Counted from the first letter of the stretch, positions 52,441-61,543 are shown. The stretch is 64,000 nt of DNA from Tigheibacillus halophilus (GCF_042683165.1 NZ_JBHUIZ010000003.1:806001-870000), one strand, 5' to 3'. Notes: generated by a model from the letters alone, not told the origin. Program-made: numbers and translations.

Positions 52441-53139
52441 TTGACCTTGAAAAAAACAATCCAAATCGCCATTGACGGACCTGCAGCTGCTGGAAAGAGT
52501 ACTGTAGCCAGGAAAGTCGCTCAAGAATTGAAATATATCTACATTGATACAGGCGCCATGTATAGATCTATCACTTTAAAAGCGCTGCGGCATCATTTGG
52601 AGCTTGAAGATGAGAGGGTATTAACAGATTTGCTGAAAAAGACAGATATAGAATTGATACAAACTGAGGCGGGACAACGTGTGAAATTAGATGGGGAAGA
52701 TATCACAGAGGATATACGCTCTCAAGAAGTATCCAATCATGTCTCCATTGTTGCCAAGCACCCGCTCATTCGTAAAGAAATGGTTTTCCGCCAAAAAAAA
52801 CTGGCGGCTGAAAAAGGCGTCGTAATGGATGGAAGAGACATCGGTACGCATGTTTTACCAGAGGCGCAAGTGAAGATATTCCTGATTGCTTCAGTAGCGG
52901 AAAGGGCAAAAAGACGTCATATTGAAAATACGCAAAAAGGTTACGCTTCTGACCTTGAAGAGATTAAAAAGGATATCCAGAAAAGGGACGAGCTAGACAG
53001 TAAGAGAGAAGCCGCACCATTGATTAAAGCAGATGACGCAGTGGAAATAGACACGACATCTCGTTCCATCGAAGAAGTAACTCATCTTATTTTGCAAACA
53101 GCTGAAAAGAAAATAAATGATAAAACAAAAGAATCTTGA
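52441..53139 (+). CDS. cmk: Cytidylate kinase
   Basis: Phosphorylates CMP/dCMP. 232 aa if it starts at TTG 52441, after AGGAGAGG; ATG 52432 is so close to that site that it is doubtful, and TTG 52447 is also possible. P-loop IDGPAAAGKSTVARKV near residue 10, DTGAMYRS, MDGRDIGTHVLP, and ERAKRRHIENTQKG. A longer frame from 52366 adds a non-family N-terminus. Precedes the S1-protein gene as in Bacillus. Confidence 0.93.
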   Translation: MTLKKTIQIAIDGPAAAGKSTVARKVAQELKYIYIDTGAMYRSITLKALRHHLELEDERVLTDLLKKTDIELIQTEAGQRVKLDGEDITEDIRSQEVSNHVSIVAKHPLIRKEMVFRQKKLAAEKGVVMDGRDIGTHVLPEAQVKIFLIASVAERAKRRHIENTQKGYASDLEEIKKDIQKRDELDSKREAAPLIKADDAVEIDTTSRSIEEVTHLILQTAEKKINDKTKES

Positions 53140-53330
53140 TCACTTTTCATATTAGGGAAGTTGAAATTGGGGATAAATAGAGAGAATCGAGAAATTATTC
53201 GATAAATACAACTCCTTTGCTTGACAAATAAATACAATTATTAGAAGTTATAAAGAAGGGGTATATATTCACTAAGTGAGATGTACTTATATATTTTTTA
53301 TAAGAAGGTATGTTTGAAGGAGGATATTTC

Positions 53331-54461
53331 ATGACAGAACTTAACAATGATGTTCCAAATTTTAAACCGGGGGATAGTGTGAAAGGCACTGTTGTAAAGC
53401 TTGAAGACAAACAGATCCTTGTCGATATTGGTTACAAAACAGAAGGGATTGTACCGTTAAACGAGCTTTCCAATCTTAAAACAGAAAATCCCGGCGAAGT
53501 CGTAAATGTTGGAGACGAGCTTGAACTAAAGGTTAAAAAATGGAGCGATGATGAAATCATCCTTTCCAAAAAAGCACTGGATTCCGAGAAGGCATGGAAT
53601 GACTTGGAAGAGAGGTTTGAAAGTCAATCCATTTTTGAAGTGGAAGTCAAAGAGGTCGTTAAAGGCGGCTTGGTAGCAGATGTTGGTGTTCGCGGTTTTA
53701 TTCCAGCTTCCATGGTAGAAACATATTTTGTAGAGGATTTTAGTAACTATAAAGGCAAAACACTTTCGGTTAAAGTAGTTGAATTGGATAGAGGCAAAAA
53801 TCGTGTGATTCTTTCCCACCGAATTGTTGAAGAAGAGGCAGAGGCTGCCAAAAAGAATGAATTACTTCAATCCATTGACGAAGGGCAGGTACTTGTTGGC
53901 ACAGTAAGAAGATTGACCAATTTCGGTGCTTTTGTCGATCTTGGGGGAATAGACGGACTGGTGCATATTTCACAATTAGCCCATGAGCATGTAGACAAAG
54001 CCTCTGACGTTGTTTCAGAAGGGGAAGAGATCAAAGTGGAAGTGTTGTCCGTGGACAGAGACAGTGAACGGATTTCATTATCCCGTAAAAAAGTGCTGCC
54101 TGGCCCATGGGAAAATATCGAGGAAAATATAAAACCTGGTCAAACTGTCCAGGGGCTCGTCAAAAGATTGGTCAGCTTTGGTGCCTTTGTTGAAGTCTTG
54201 CCTGGCGTAGAAGGTTTAGTGCATATTTCACAAATAGCAAATAGACATATCGGTACCCCGCAGGAAGTACTCGAAGAGGGACAAAAAGTAGAGGTCAAAG
54301 TGCTCGATATCAACGAAAATCAGGAAAGAATGTCTTTGAGCATGAAAGAGGTAGAACAGGATAATGAAGAGAAAGAAATTCAGCAATACACAAAAGATGA
54401 TGAAGAAAGCGGTTTTCATTTTGGCGATATCATCGGAGATAAGCTGAACAAATACAAATAA
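53331..54461 (+). CDS. ypfD: 30S ribosomal protein S1 homolog (YpfD)
   Basis: 376 aa with four S1 RNA-binding domains, at about residues 15-85, 100-170, 185-255 and 270-340, seen as repeated PGDSVKGTV, GGLVADVGVRGFIP, GTVRRLTNFGAFVDLGGIDGLVHIS and GLVKRLVSFGAFVEVLPGVEGLVHIS. ATG follows GAAGGAGGATA. The Bacillus homolog has fewer domains than E. coli S1 and is dispensable for growth. A strong terminator follows. Confidence 0.92.
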   Translation: MTELNNDVPNFKPGDSVKGTVVKLEDKQILVDIGYKTEGIVPLNELSNLKTENPGEVVNVGDELELKVKKWSDDEIILSKKALDSEKAWNDLEERFESQSIFEVEVKEVVKGGLVADVGVRGFIPASMVETYFVEDFSNYKGKTLSVKVVELDRGKNRVILSHRIVEEEAEAAKKNELLQSIDEGQVLVGTVRRLTNFGAFVDLGGIDGLVHISQLAHEHVDKASDVVSEGEEIKVEVLSVDRDSERISLSRKKVLPGPWENIEENIKPGQTVQGLVKRLVSFGAFVEVLPGVEGLVHISQIANRHIGTPQEVLEEGQKVEVKVLDINENQERMSLSMKEVEQDNEEKEIQQYTKDDEESGFHFGDIIGDKLNKYK

Positions 54462-54470
54462 CGAGGGAAC

Positions 54471-54509
54471 TTGGCATTCGCTATATATTTGGTGAATGCC
54501 AATTTTTTT
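54471..54509 (+). terminator. Terminator of ypfD
   Basis: TTGGCATTC (54471-54479) pairs with GAATGCCAA (54494-54502), followed by seven T. Confidence 0.82.
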
Positions 54510-54879
54510 GATTCATTTTCCTGCTTTACAAAAGGTATATGCATATGGAAAAGGGATTTTACTTTTTCTTAAAGTGAAGAAGTTAATCAAAGCGACACAT
54601 AAATGGTGAAACCAGGTTAGTGGTCAATTTTCTGACAATTATTAGCATCTTATCCTCACGTCCCGCAGCCATAATGAAATGGCGTCCATCTCTCACGAAA
54701 ACACATGTGCCACGGTTGAAATTGTTGATAGCATCATTGACAAATGATATACAGTAAGCCCTCAGTTTAAAAATTTCTTTTTTCAGACATAATGAATACG
54801 GATAAAGCAACTTGTGGCATTTTTGTAAACATATTCGTTGTCAGTGATGGTCCATATTGTACGTAGGAGTTGAAAAAAG
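54510..54879. other. Region between ypfD terminator and yphA
   Basis: 370 bases. A 75-codon open frame on the minus strand (54583-54810) starts with TTG, lacks a clear ribosome site and matches no family I know. Nothing else recognised. Confidence 0.35.
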
Positions 54880-55503
54880 TTGGCTGAGGGTGTGCATTTT
54901 TTTTGGTTAAGTTGGATGTTTTGGGTGATAGCAGCTTGCTTTATGCCCCACTCAAGGAGAAATACCTTGGTAAAAGTGTGGATATTGGCCGCAATCGCCA
55001 CAGCGAATACTTATTTAATTGTTGGGCAACTGACGTTATCTGCCACGTTAATGATACTTTTGACTGGTGCTTTTTTGCTGATTACAAAAACATACGCTAC
55101 ATATCTGAATTTGTTTACAGCTTTTACGGTAATGATCGTATATGACTGCATTTTGATATGGGAACACGAAGTACCAATGTGGCTGATTATGCCCAAATCT
55201 TTATTTTTACCCTTAATAATCGTAACCATTATCTTATATGTAGCAAAAGGTTTGATGAAGAGGGTGGCGATCGCAGTAGTCGGTGTTTGTGGAGGAGATT
55301 TATTTTATGGTGTGATGCTATCAAGTTATCATATCCCATATACCGCAGGAAGCAAAGCTTTTTTGGATGATTTTGTCGTTATTGTGGCTGTAATTATATG
55401 TCTTCAAATCCTTCATGAAATGTACTCATATGGAATGAAGCTCTTGCACAAACATACAACAGCCCCAGCAATATTGGAACAAAGGAAAAAAGATGCTCGC
55501 TAA
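54880..55503 (+). CDS. yphA: YphA-like multi-span membrane protein
   Basis: 207 aa from TTG 54880, 10 bases after AGGAG. Six or seven hydrophobic segments (for example LMILLTGAFLLITKTYATYLNLF, IIVTIILYVAKGLM) and a basic C-terminal tail ending in EQRKKDAR. Position between the S1 gene and der, length and topology match B. subtilis YphA (199 aa), whose function is unknown. The nearby yphB (YIEGIA) gene is absent. Confidence 0.75.
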   Translation: MAEGVHFFWLSWMFWVIAACFMPHSRRNTLVKVWILAAIATANTYLIVGQLTLSATLMILLTGAFLLITKTYATYLNLFTAFTVMIVYDCILIWEHEVPMWLIMPKSLFLPLIIVTIILYVAKGLMKRVAIAVVGVCGGDLFYGVMLSSYHIPYTAGSKAFLDDFVVIVAVIICLQILHEMYSYGMKLLHKHTTAPAILEQRKKDAR

Positions 55504-55607
55504 ACATACAAGGACAGCCTGTTCAGAATAAATATTTTGATTGTTTATATGATGTTCTTTTGCTAGAATGAATAAAGTCAATGAACAAGAGAAAGGATGT
55601 TCCTTTC

Positions 55608-56918
55608 ATGAGGAAACCTGTTGTAGCAATTGTAGGCAGGCCGAATGTCGGTAAATCGACAATATTCAACCGGCTTGTCGGTGAGAGAATTTCAATCATA
55701 GAGGATAAACCGGGAGTAACCCGAGACAGGATTTATGCGCCTGCTGAATGGCTGGCTACAGAATTCGATCTGATTGATACTGGCGGTATTGATCTCGGAG
55801 ACGAGCCACTCCTTGTACAAGTTCGTCAGCAGGCAGAAATCGCCATCGATGAAGCCGATGTAATTATTTTTCTGCTCAATGGCAAAGAGGGGATTACCGG
55901 CGCTGATGAAGAAGTGGCGAAGTTATTATTTAAATCCAATAAACCAGTGGTGCTGGGTGTCAACAAAATGGACAACCCTGAAATGAGAAATGAAATTTAT
56001 GAATATTATGCAATGGGATTTGGAGAGCCTTTTCCGATATCAGGTTCTCATGGGCTTGGACTTGGTGATTTGCTTGATGAAGTTGTCAAACATTTTCCAA
56101 ACATGGAAGACAATGATGATGAAACGGATACAATCCATTTCAGCCTGATTGGAAGGCCAAATGTGGGCAAGTCCTCACTAGTCAATGCGATTCTGAATGA
56201 AGATAGGGTAATTGTCAGTGATATAGAGGGGACAACCCGCGATGCGGTAGACACGAAATTGGTAAAAGACGGAAAAAATTACATCATTATTGATACGGCC
56301 GGTATGCGAAAAAAGGGCAAGGTTTATGAAACTACTGAAAAGTACAGCATATTGCGTGCCCTTAAAGCAATCGAGCGCTCGGATGTTGTCTTGATACTGA
56401 TTGACGCAGAGACTGGCATTAGAGAACAGGATAAGAAAATAGCTGGTTATGCGCATGACGCAGGAAGAGCGATGGTAATCGTTGTCAATAAGTGGGATAC
56501 AATCGAGACAACTGAGAAATCCATGAAGGAATTCGAAAGCAAAGTACGTGCACATTTTCAATTTCTTGATTATGCTCCGATCGTATTCTTATCGGCTAAA
56601 ACCAAAAAAAGAATTCACACTTTACTGCCAGCAGTCCAGACAGCCAGTGAAAACCATGCTAAACGTATTCCGACAAATGTGCTGAATGATGTTATAATGG
56701 ATGCGATAGCTTTGAACCCTACACCGACAATCAAGGGGCGAAGGTTGAAAATTCTTTATGCTACCCAGGTTGCGGTTAAACCGCCGGCCTTTGTTGTTTT
56801 TGTCAACGATCCGGAACTGGTGCATTTTTCGTATGAACGTTTCTTGGAAAATAAAATCCGGGAGGCATTTGGATTCATTGGCACTCCTATAAAATTATTT
56901 GCCCGCAAACGTCAATAA
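55608..56918 (+). CDS. der: Ribosome-associated GTPase Der (EngA)
   Basis: Essential double-GTPase for 50S maturation. 436 aa, the exact family length, from ATG 55608 after GAAAGGATG. GTPase 1: GRPNVGKSTIFNRL near residue 9, DTGGI, NKMD. GTPase 2: GRPNVGKSSLVNAIL near 184, DTAGMRKKGKV, NKWD. C-terminal KH-like domain: TIKGRRLKILYATQ and PPAFVVFVNDPE. gpsA follows 13 bases later. Confidence 0.96.
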   Translation: MRKPVVAIVGRPNVGKSTIFNRLVGERISIIEDKPGVTRDRIYAPAEWLATEFDLIDTGGIDLGDEPLLVQVRQQAEIAIDEADVIIFLLNGKEGITGADEEVAKLLFKSNKPVVLGVNKMDNPEMRNEIYEYYAMGFGEPFPISGSHGLGLGDLLDEVVKHFPNMEDNDDETDTIHFSLIGRPNVGKSSLVNAILNEDRVIVSDIEGTTRDAVDTKLVKDGKNYIIIDTAGMRKKGKVYETTEKYSILRALKAIERSDVVLILIDAETGIREQDKKIAGYAHDAGRAMVIVVNKWDTIETTEKSMKEFESKVRAHFQFLDYAPIVFLSAKTKKRIHTLLPAVQTASENHAKRIPTNVLNDVIMDAIALNPTPTIKGRRLKILYATQVAVKPPAFVVFVNDPELVHFSYERFLENKIREAFGFIGTPIKLFARKRQ

Positions 56919-56931
56919 GGAGGACATAAAA

Positions 56932-57969
56932 GTGAGCAAAATCGCAGTCTTAGGCGCAGGAAGCTGGGGAACAGCTTTGAGTATCGTACTGGCTGATAAT
57001 GGCCACGAAGTACGTTTATGGACTCATCGTAAAGAACAGGCCGAACTAATTAATGAAACACACAAAAATGAAAAATACCTTGAAATCATGATTCCTGAAC
57101 AAATCAAAGCATATGATGATCTAAAAGCTGCGACTGATGGTGTAACAGCGATTGTTCTCGTCGTACCGACAAAGGCAATTAGAGAAGTATGTCATGAACT
57201 GGACGGCATACTGACCCATTCGCCGCTGCTTATTCACGCTTCGAAAGGTATTGAACCAGGATCATTAAAGAGAGTCTCACAAATGATCGACGAAGAAATG
57301 GCTGTCTACAATTATGAAGATATCGTTGTTTTATCAGGTCCAAGCCATGCCGAAGAAGTAGCGAAGAGGCATCCAACGACAGTTACCGTCGCGTCTTTGA
57401 ATGAAGATCACGCTAGCATAGCACAGGATTTGTTTTTTAATGAAGCATTTCGTGTCTATACAAGTAATGACATGATTGGTATCGAATTAGGCGGTGCCCT
57501 CAAAAATATTATCGCTCTCGGTGCAGGAATATCTGATGGCTTAGGTTACGGCGATAACGCGAAAGCGGCTTTGATTACAAGGGGACTTGCCGAAATAACA
57601 AGGTTAGGCACCTCGCTTGGGGCTAATCCGCTTTCCTTCCTTGGATTGCCAGGTGTCGGGGATCTCATTGTCACATGTACAAGTGTGCACAGCCGAAACT
57701 GGAGAGCTGGCAATATGCTCGGAAAAGGAAAAAAACTGGATGAGATCCTGGATCAAATGGGCATGGTTGTTGAAGGTGTCAGAACTGCTGAAGCAGCATA
57801 TAAATTCGCAAAAGCTGAGGGTGTCGAGATGCCGATCACATCCGGGATTTATCAAGTCCTTTATGAGGATAAACATCCTAAAGAGGTTGTAGAACAGCTG
57901 ATGAATCGCGATAAGCGTGAAGAAATGGATGATTTGGCTTCTCTTTTACGAAATAAATACACACGATAA
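56932..57969 (+). CDS. gpsA: Glycerol-3-phosphate dehydrogenase [NAD(P)+]
   Basis: Reduces dihydroxyacetone phosphate to sn-glycerol-3-phosphate for phospholipid synthesis. 345 aa, as in B. subtilis, from GTG 56932 after AAGGAGGA. Rossmann motif GAGSWGTALSIVL near residue 8, SGPSHAEEVAKRHPTT, catalytic Lys in GGALKNIIALGAGISDGL, and TRGLAEITRLG. Confidence 0.95.
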   Translation: MSKIAVLGAGSWGTALSIVLADNGHEVRLWTHRKEQAELINETHKNEKYLEIMIPEQIKAYDDLKAATDGVTAIVLVVPTKAIREVCHELDGILTHSPLLIHASKGIEPGSLKRVSQMIDEEMAVYNYEDIVVLSGPSHAEEVAKRHPTTVTVASLNEDHASIAQDLFFNEAFRVYTSNDMIGIELGGALKNIIALGAGISDGLGYGDNAKAALITRGLAEITRLGTSLGANPLSFLGLPGVGDLIVTCTSVHSRNWRAGNMLGKGKKLDEILDQMGMVVEGVRTAEAAYKFAKAEGVEMPITSGIYQVLYEDKHPKEVVEQLMNRDKREEMDDLASLLRNKYTR

Positions 57970-57978
57970 ACTTTCACT

Positions 57979-58014
57979 TTGCATATACTGTCATGAATCA
58001 TGGACAATATGCAA
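57979..58014 (+). promoter_or_regulatory. Hairpin at the spoVIF ribosome site
   Basis: TTGCATAT(AC)TGTC at 57979-57992 pairs with GACAATATGCAA at 58003-58014, with a two-base bulge and a ten-base loop. Its end runs into AAGGAGGA, the spoVIF ribosome site, so it could mask or position it. Confidence 0.45.
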
Positions 58015-58026
58015 GGAGGAGAATGT

Positions 58027-58284
58027 GTGAACAAGAAGGGCAATTTATTCGACAAGATCAATCAAAAGACCAATATCGACCCCGGGGAAATCTATAAAGT
58101 TGCCGATTCAGTGAAGAATGCTGATTTTTCTGATGAACGTACAGTCAGAAATCTCGTACGGAGATTGGCTAAAATGGCGAATAAACCATTACCTAAAGAA
58201 AAAGAAGACAAACTAGTACAGTCTATTGTTTCCAATAATGTGCCGACCGATATGCAATCTTTGAGTAAAATGTTTAAAAAGTAA
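58027..58284 (+). CDS. spoVIF: Stage VI sporulation protein F-like
   Basis: Coat-assembly protein family acting late in the mother cell. 85 aa from GTG 58027 after AAGGAGGA. Charged, mostly helical: NLFDKINQKTNIDPGEIYKVADS, RTVRNLVRRLAKMANKPLPKEKEDKLV in segments, NNVPTDMQSLSKMFK at the end, fitting the SpoVIF pattern. A known spoVIF (yjcC) in B. subtilis is at another locus, so this may be a paralog. A terminator follows at 58388. Confidence 0.82.
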   Translation: MNKKGNLFDKINQKTNIDPGEIYKVADSVKNADFSDERTVRNLVRRLAKMANKPLPKEKEDKLVQSIVSNNVPTDMQSLSKMFKK

Positions 58285-58387
58285 CCGATTCTGGGCAAGT
58301 GAGGATGCATAACCTGACAGAACTGCATAAAATACAACGAACAAGTATTCATGCAATAGAGTTGTGATTGGGTATTATTTAGTCAGA

Positions 58388-58427
58388 CCGAGATGAAGGT
58401 ATGCCCCGGTTCATCTCGGTTTTTTTT
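58388..58427 (+). terminator. Terminator after spoVIF
   Basis: CCGAGATGAA (58388-58397) pairs perfectly with TTCATCTCGG (58410-58419), followed by eight T. Confidence 0.88.
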
Positions 58428-58477
58428 GCAGTTTTGTATTCTCACGTTTAATATGCTTCATTCCATGACAGGCTTTA

Positions 58478-58486
58478 TGTTATAAT
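58478..58486 (+). promoter_or_regulatory. Extended -10 promoter for yphE
   Basis: TGTTATAAT (58478-58486), 31 bases before the yphE start. Confidence 0.4.
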
Positions 58487-58517
58487 ACGTGTGCTATACA
58501 GAATAGGAGTGAATGCA

Positions 58518-58715
58518 ATGATGTCAGCCGGTTTGAAAGAATTGACCTCTTTTGTTGGAATAGCTTTGCTAATCCTGGCTATTGTCTTTATTCAAATCGC
58601 CAGAAACAAACTTAGTGGATGGTTTGCAAGAATCATTTCACTGCTCGCTTATCTATGCTTGGTCGTCGGCGGTCTCATAGTGGTTTACATTGTCTTTAGC
58701 GGCCCTACCCAGTAG
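58518..58715 (+). CDS. yphE: DUF2768 membrane protein (YphE)
   Basis: 65 aa from ATG 58518 after TAGGAGTGA; the next codon is also ATG. Two hydrophobic segments (~8-28 and ~38-62) separated by RNKLSGWFAR. Length, topology and place before yphF match DUF2768/YphE. Function unknown. yphF begins 26 bases later. Confidence 0.8.
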   Translation: MMSAGLKELTSFVGIALLILAIVFIQIARNKLSGWFARIISLLAYLCLVVGGLIVVYIVFSGPTQ

Positions 58716-58741
58716 TGTATCAGCAGGAGGAAAGCAAAAAA

Positions 58742-59467
58742 ATGAAATATACATATGTAAAAATGGCAATTGGATTATGTTTGATTTTCTTTTTAAGTGG
58801 ATGTTTATATCCTAAAGAAGAGTTGGATAAGAATAAAGTACCAAACCAGGATCAGCTGGATGCAATACAAAAGGCTGTAGATGAATATAGAGAGCAAACA
58901 GGCGGCCTGGTGCCAATTAAAACCAAACCGATGGAAACGCCGTTATATGAGAAATATATTGTCGATTTCACCATGCTGAAAGAGAAAAATTTAATTAGTG
59001 AGACGCCAGGGAATGCTTATGAGAATGGCGGTATCTATCAATACACCTTAATCACTCCAGAAAAAAATCCGACTGTTAAATTAATTGATTTAAGGATGTC
59101 TGAAGCCATACGTGATATCAATATAAAATTGGATCTTTATCGTGATAAACATTTGTATCCGCCGTTTGGAAAAAAAATAGCCTCAAATGTATATACGATA
59201 GACTATAAGAAATTGGGGCTGAACGAAGCTCCTTATGTAAAAAGCCCTTATTCTCAAAAAATCCTTCCGATTGTGATCAATACGGATGGAGATTTGTATG
59301 TAGATTATGGGAGTGAATTGGCTGACGCGCTGAAAAAGTACAAACATCATTATAAAAATGGTGACGATATCAGGGATATACTGGCCGAAAATACTCCCTT
59401 TGTCCCCGCTTATTCTTTGCCATATACAGTTAAAAACGGTGATCCGGTCTTCTTGAATAAAAAATAA
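58742..59467 (+). CDS. yphF: Lipoprotein YphF
   Basis: 241 aa from ATG 58742 after AGGAGGAAAG. Signal peptide with lipobox LSGC (lipid Cys near residue 19). Repeats of a short ABC-like domain are suggested by LDAIQKAVDEYREQTGGLVPIKT and MSEAIRDINIKLDLYRDKHLYPPFG; PYSQKILPIVINTDGDLYVDYG later. Function unknown, B. subtilis YphF is 244 aa and is next to spoIVA too. Confidence 0.84.
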   Translation: MKYTYVKMAIGLCLIFFLSGCLYPKEELDKNKVPNQDQLDAIQKAVDEYREQTGGLVPIKTKPMETPLYEKYIVDFTMLKEKNLISETPGNAYENGGIYQYTLITPEKNPTVKLIDLRMSEAIRDINIKLDLYRDKHLYPPFGKKIASNVYTIDYKKLGLNEAPYVKSPYSQKILPIVINTDGDLYVDYGSELADALKKYKHHYKNGDDIRDILAENTPFVPAYSLPYTVKNGDPVFLNKK

Positions 59468-59488
59468 CAAAGAATTTCAGCATAAAGA

Positions 59489-59524
59489 AACGCTTGCAGC
59501 ATATATTGTTGCAAGGGTTTTTTT
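59489..59524 (+). terminator. Terminator of yphF
   Basis: CTTGCA pairs with TGCAAG around a GCATATATTGT loop (plus flanking AAC/GTT), then a T run. Confidence 0.65.
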
Positions 59525-59571
59525 GTGTAGCTTTTAAAAAGGGAAGTAAAGATTTTATTTGCAATAGCAAG

Positions 59572-59601
59572 GCATATTTCAATAGGACAACATCATAGAC
59601 T
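59572..59601 (+). promoter_or_regulatory. Sigma-E promoter of spoIVA
   Basis: GCATATT (59572-59578, full match to KMATATT), 15 bases, CATAGACT (59594-59601, 7/8 to CATACANT), 64 bases before the spoIVA start. spoIVA is a known sigma-E gene. Confidence 0.78.
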
Positions 59602-59665
59602 TGTAATGTCAATAATCGCAGGAGCTACTTATGTGAAATTGCAAGTGAGATCGGGAGGGGATCGT

Positions 59666-61144
59666 TTGGAAAAGGTTGATATTTTTAAAGATATTTCAAA
59701 AAGAACGAACGGCGATATCTACCTGGGCATCGTTGGGGCTGTCCGTACTGGAAAGTCCACATTCATAAAGAAATTTATGGAACTGCTCGTTTTGCCTAAT
59801 ATCGCTGACGAAAGTGAAAGAGCCAGGGCACACGATGAGTTGCCTCAAAGTGCCGCAGGAAAAACCATCATGACAACAGAGCCGAAGTTCATTCCGAATC
59901 AAGCTGTATCAGTCCATGTTGATGAGGGGCTCGACGTCAATGTTCGTTTAGTGGATTGTGTGGGTTACGCAGTCGATGGGGCAAAGGGATTTGAAGATGA
60001 AAATGGACCAAGGATGATCCATACACCCTGGTATGAAGACCCAATACCATTTCATGATGCTGCAGAAATAGGCACCAGGAAGGTCATCCAGGAACATTCA
60101 ACTATCGGTGTTGTAGTCACCACTGACGGGTCGATCGCAGAAATCCCGCGCTCAGATTACTGTGAGGCTGAAGCAAAAGTTGTGGAGGAGTTAAAAGAGG
60201 TAGGCAAGCCATTTGTGATGGTGATTAACTCGACTAATCCAACCAGCCAGCAAACAGAATTGTTAAGACAGCAATTGGTCGAGGATTATGATATTCCCGT
60301 ATTGGCAATGAGTGTGGAATCCATGACAGAACATGATGTATATAATGTCCTGCGGGAGTCACTGTTTGAATTTCCAGTATTGGAGGTAAATGTAAATCTT
60401 CCAAGCTGGGTGATGGTACTTCGAGAAAAACACTGGCTTCGCCAAAACTATCAGGATGCAATACAAGCTACGGTAAAAAATATCAGACGTTTACGCGATG
60501 TAGACCATATTGTAAATGAGTTTGCAGATTATGATTATATCGAACGTGCAAATATTGCTGGAATGGAAATGGGCGAAGGTGTGGCAGAAATTGACCTGCA
60601 TGCTCCTGACAGACTTTATGATGATATCCTGAAAGAAATTGTAGGGGTTGAAATTCGAGGAAAAGATCACCTGCTTGAATTGATGCAAGACTTCTCCTAT
60701 GCCAAACGTGAATACGACCAGGTTTCCAGTGCATTGCAAATGGTTAAACAAACAGGCTACGGCATCGCAGCACCCAGCCTTGAAGACATGCAGCTGGAAG
60801 AACCGGAGATCATACGTCAGGGATCCAGATATGGGGTGAGATTGAAAGCTGTCGCTCCTTCGATCCATATGATCAAGGTAGAAGTGGAGTCCGAATTCGC
60901 ACCGATAATTGGTACTGAGAAACAAAGTGAGGAACTCGTAAGGTATTTGATGCAGGATTTTGAAGAAGATCCGCTGTCTATTTGGGAATCCGATATATTT
61001 GGCAGATCGCTTAGTTCCATTGTCAGAGAAGGCATACAAGCAAAAATCGCACTGATGCCGGAAAATGCACGATATAAATTAAAAGATACACTGGAGCGAA
61101 TCATCAACGAAGGTTCAGGCGGACTGATTGCTATCATACTATGA
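59666..61144 (+). CDS. spoIVA: Stage IV sporulation protein A (spore coat ATPase)
   Basis: Morphogenetic ATPase that polymerises on the forespore surface and anchors the coat. 492 aa from TTG 59666 after GGGAGGGG, exactly the B. subtilis length; the frame goes 20 codons further up. Walker A GAVRTGKST near residue 24, conserved central IRRLRDVDHIV and C-terminal IINEGSGGLIAIIL, which in B. subtilis interacts with SpoVM. A sigma-E promoter and terminator bracket it. Confidence 0.96.
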   Translation: MEKVDIFKDISKRTNGDIYLGIVGAVRTGKSTFIKKFMELLVLPNIADESERARAHDELPQSAAGKTIMTTEPKFIPNQAVSVHVDEGLDVNVRLVDCVGYAVDGAKGFEDENGPRMIHTPWYEDPIPFHDAAEIGTRKVIQEHSTIGVVVTTDGSIAEIPRSDYCEAEAKVVEELKEVGKPFVMVINSTNPTSQQTELLRQQLVEDYDIPVLAMSVESMTEHDVYNVLRESLFEFPVLEVNVNLPSWVMVLREKHWLRQNYQDAIQATVKNIRRLRDVDHIVNEFADYDYIERANIAGMEMGEGVAEIDLHAPDRLYDDILKEIVGVEIRGKDHLLELMQDFSYAKREYDQVSSALQMVKQTGYGIAAPSLEDMQLEEPEIIRQGSRYGVRLKAVAPSIHMIKVEVESEFAPIIGTEKQSEELVRYLMQDFEEDPLSIWESDIFGRSLSSIVREGIQAKIALMPENARYKLKDTLERIINEGSGGLIAIIL

Positions 61145-61155
61145 CGCTCCCATGC

Positions 61156-61188
61156 AACAGCAACTCAATTCTGGTTGCTGTTTTTTTT
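61156..61188 (+). terminator. Terminator of spoIVA
   Basis: AACAGCAAC (61156-61164) pairs with GTTGCTGTT (61174-61182), then eight T. Confidence 0.82.
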
Positions 61189-61375
61189 ATGCAGTCCTGA
61201 AATGATGAAGTTTTCGTTTATTTGGGTCTCCCTGAAACAGTTATCCCGGAAGAGGAATAATAGTTTTTAACTTTTTTTCATACAACGGCAGTAATTGAAG
61301 TATGCATGACGTATATCTTTCAGTAAGGCTTGAGATACTTGCCGGCTTTGTGGTGACCCGTTTTTCAATGAAAAT

Positions 61376-61543
61376 ATGAAATATCAGGTCCAAAAACAAG
61401 AATTTCATAAAAAAACAGATGAAATTATGATGTTTTTGTTGAAATTTCTCTTCATCTCGGTTATTATAAGCCTTGTCACCGTTGAAGTAATGGTGATTTC
61501 CCAGTATAAAAACCGGCAACTTGGTGAACAAATGAGGATATAA
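61376..61543 (+). CDS. Possible 55-aa single-span membrane protein
   Basis: ATG 61376 opens a 55-aa frame: basic/acid head MKYQVQKQEFHKKTDE, one hydrophobic span MMFLLKFLFISVIISLVTV, and a short tail. No ribosome site is visible, and a good promoter for hbs (61439-61467) falls inside it. Composition looks protein-like, but the lack of a ribosome site makes it doubtful. Confidence 0.3.
   Translation: MKYQVQKQEFHKKTDEIMMFLLKFLFISVIISLVTVEVMVISQYKNRQLGEQMRI
61439..61467 (+). promoter_or_regulatory. Sigma-A promoter candidate of hbs
   Basis: TTGAAA (61439-61444), 17 bases, TATTAT (61462-61467), 117 bases before hbs. Confidence 0.5.
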
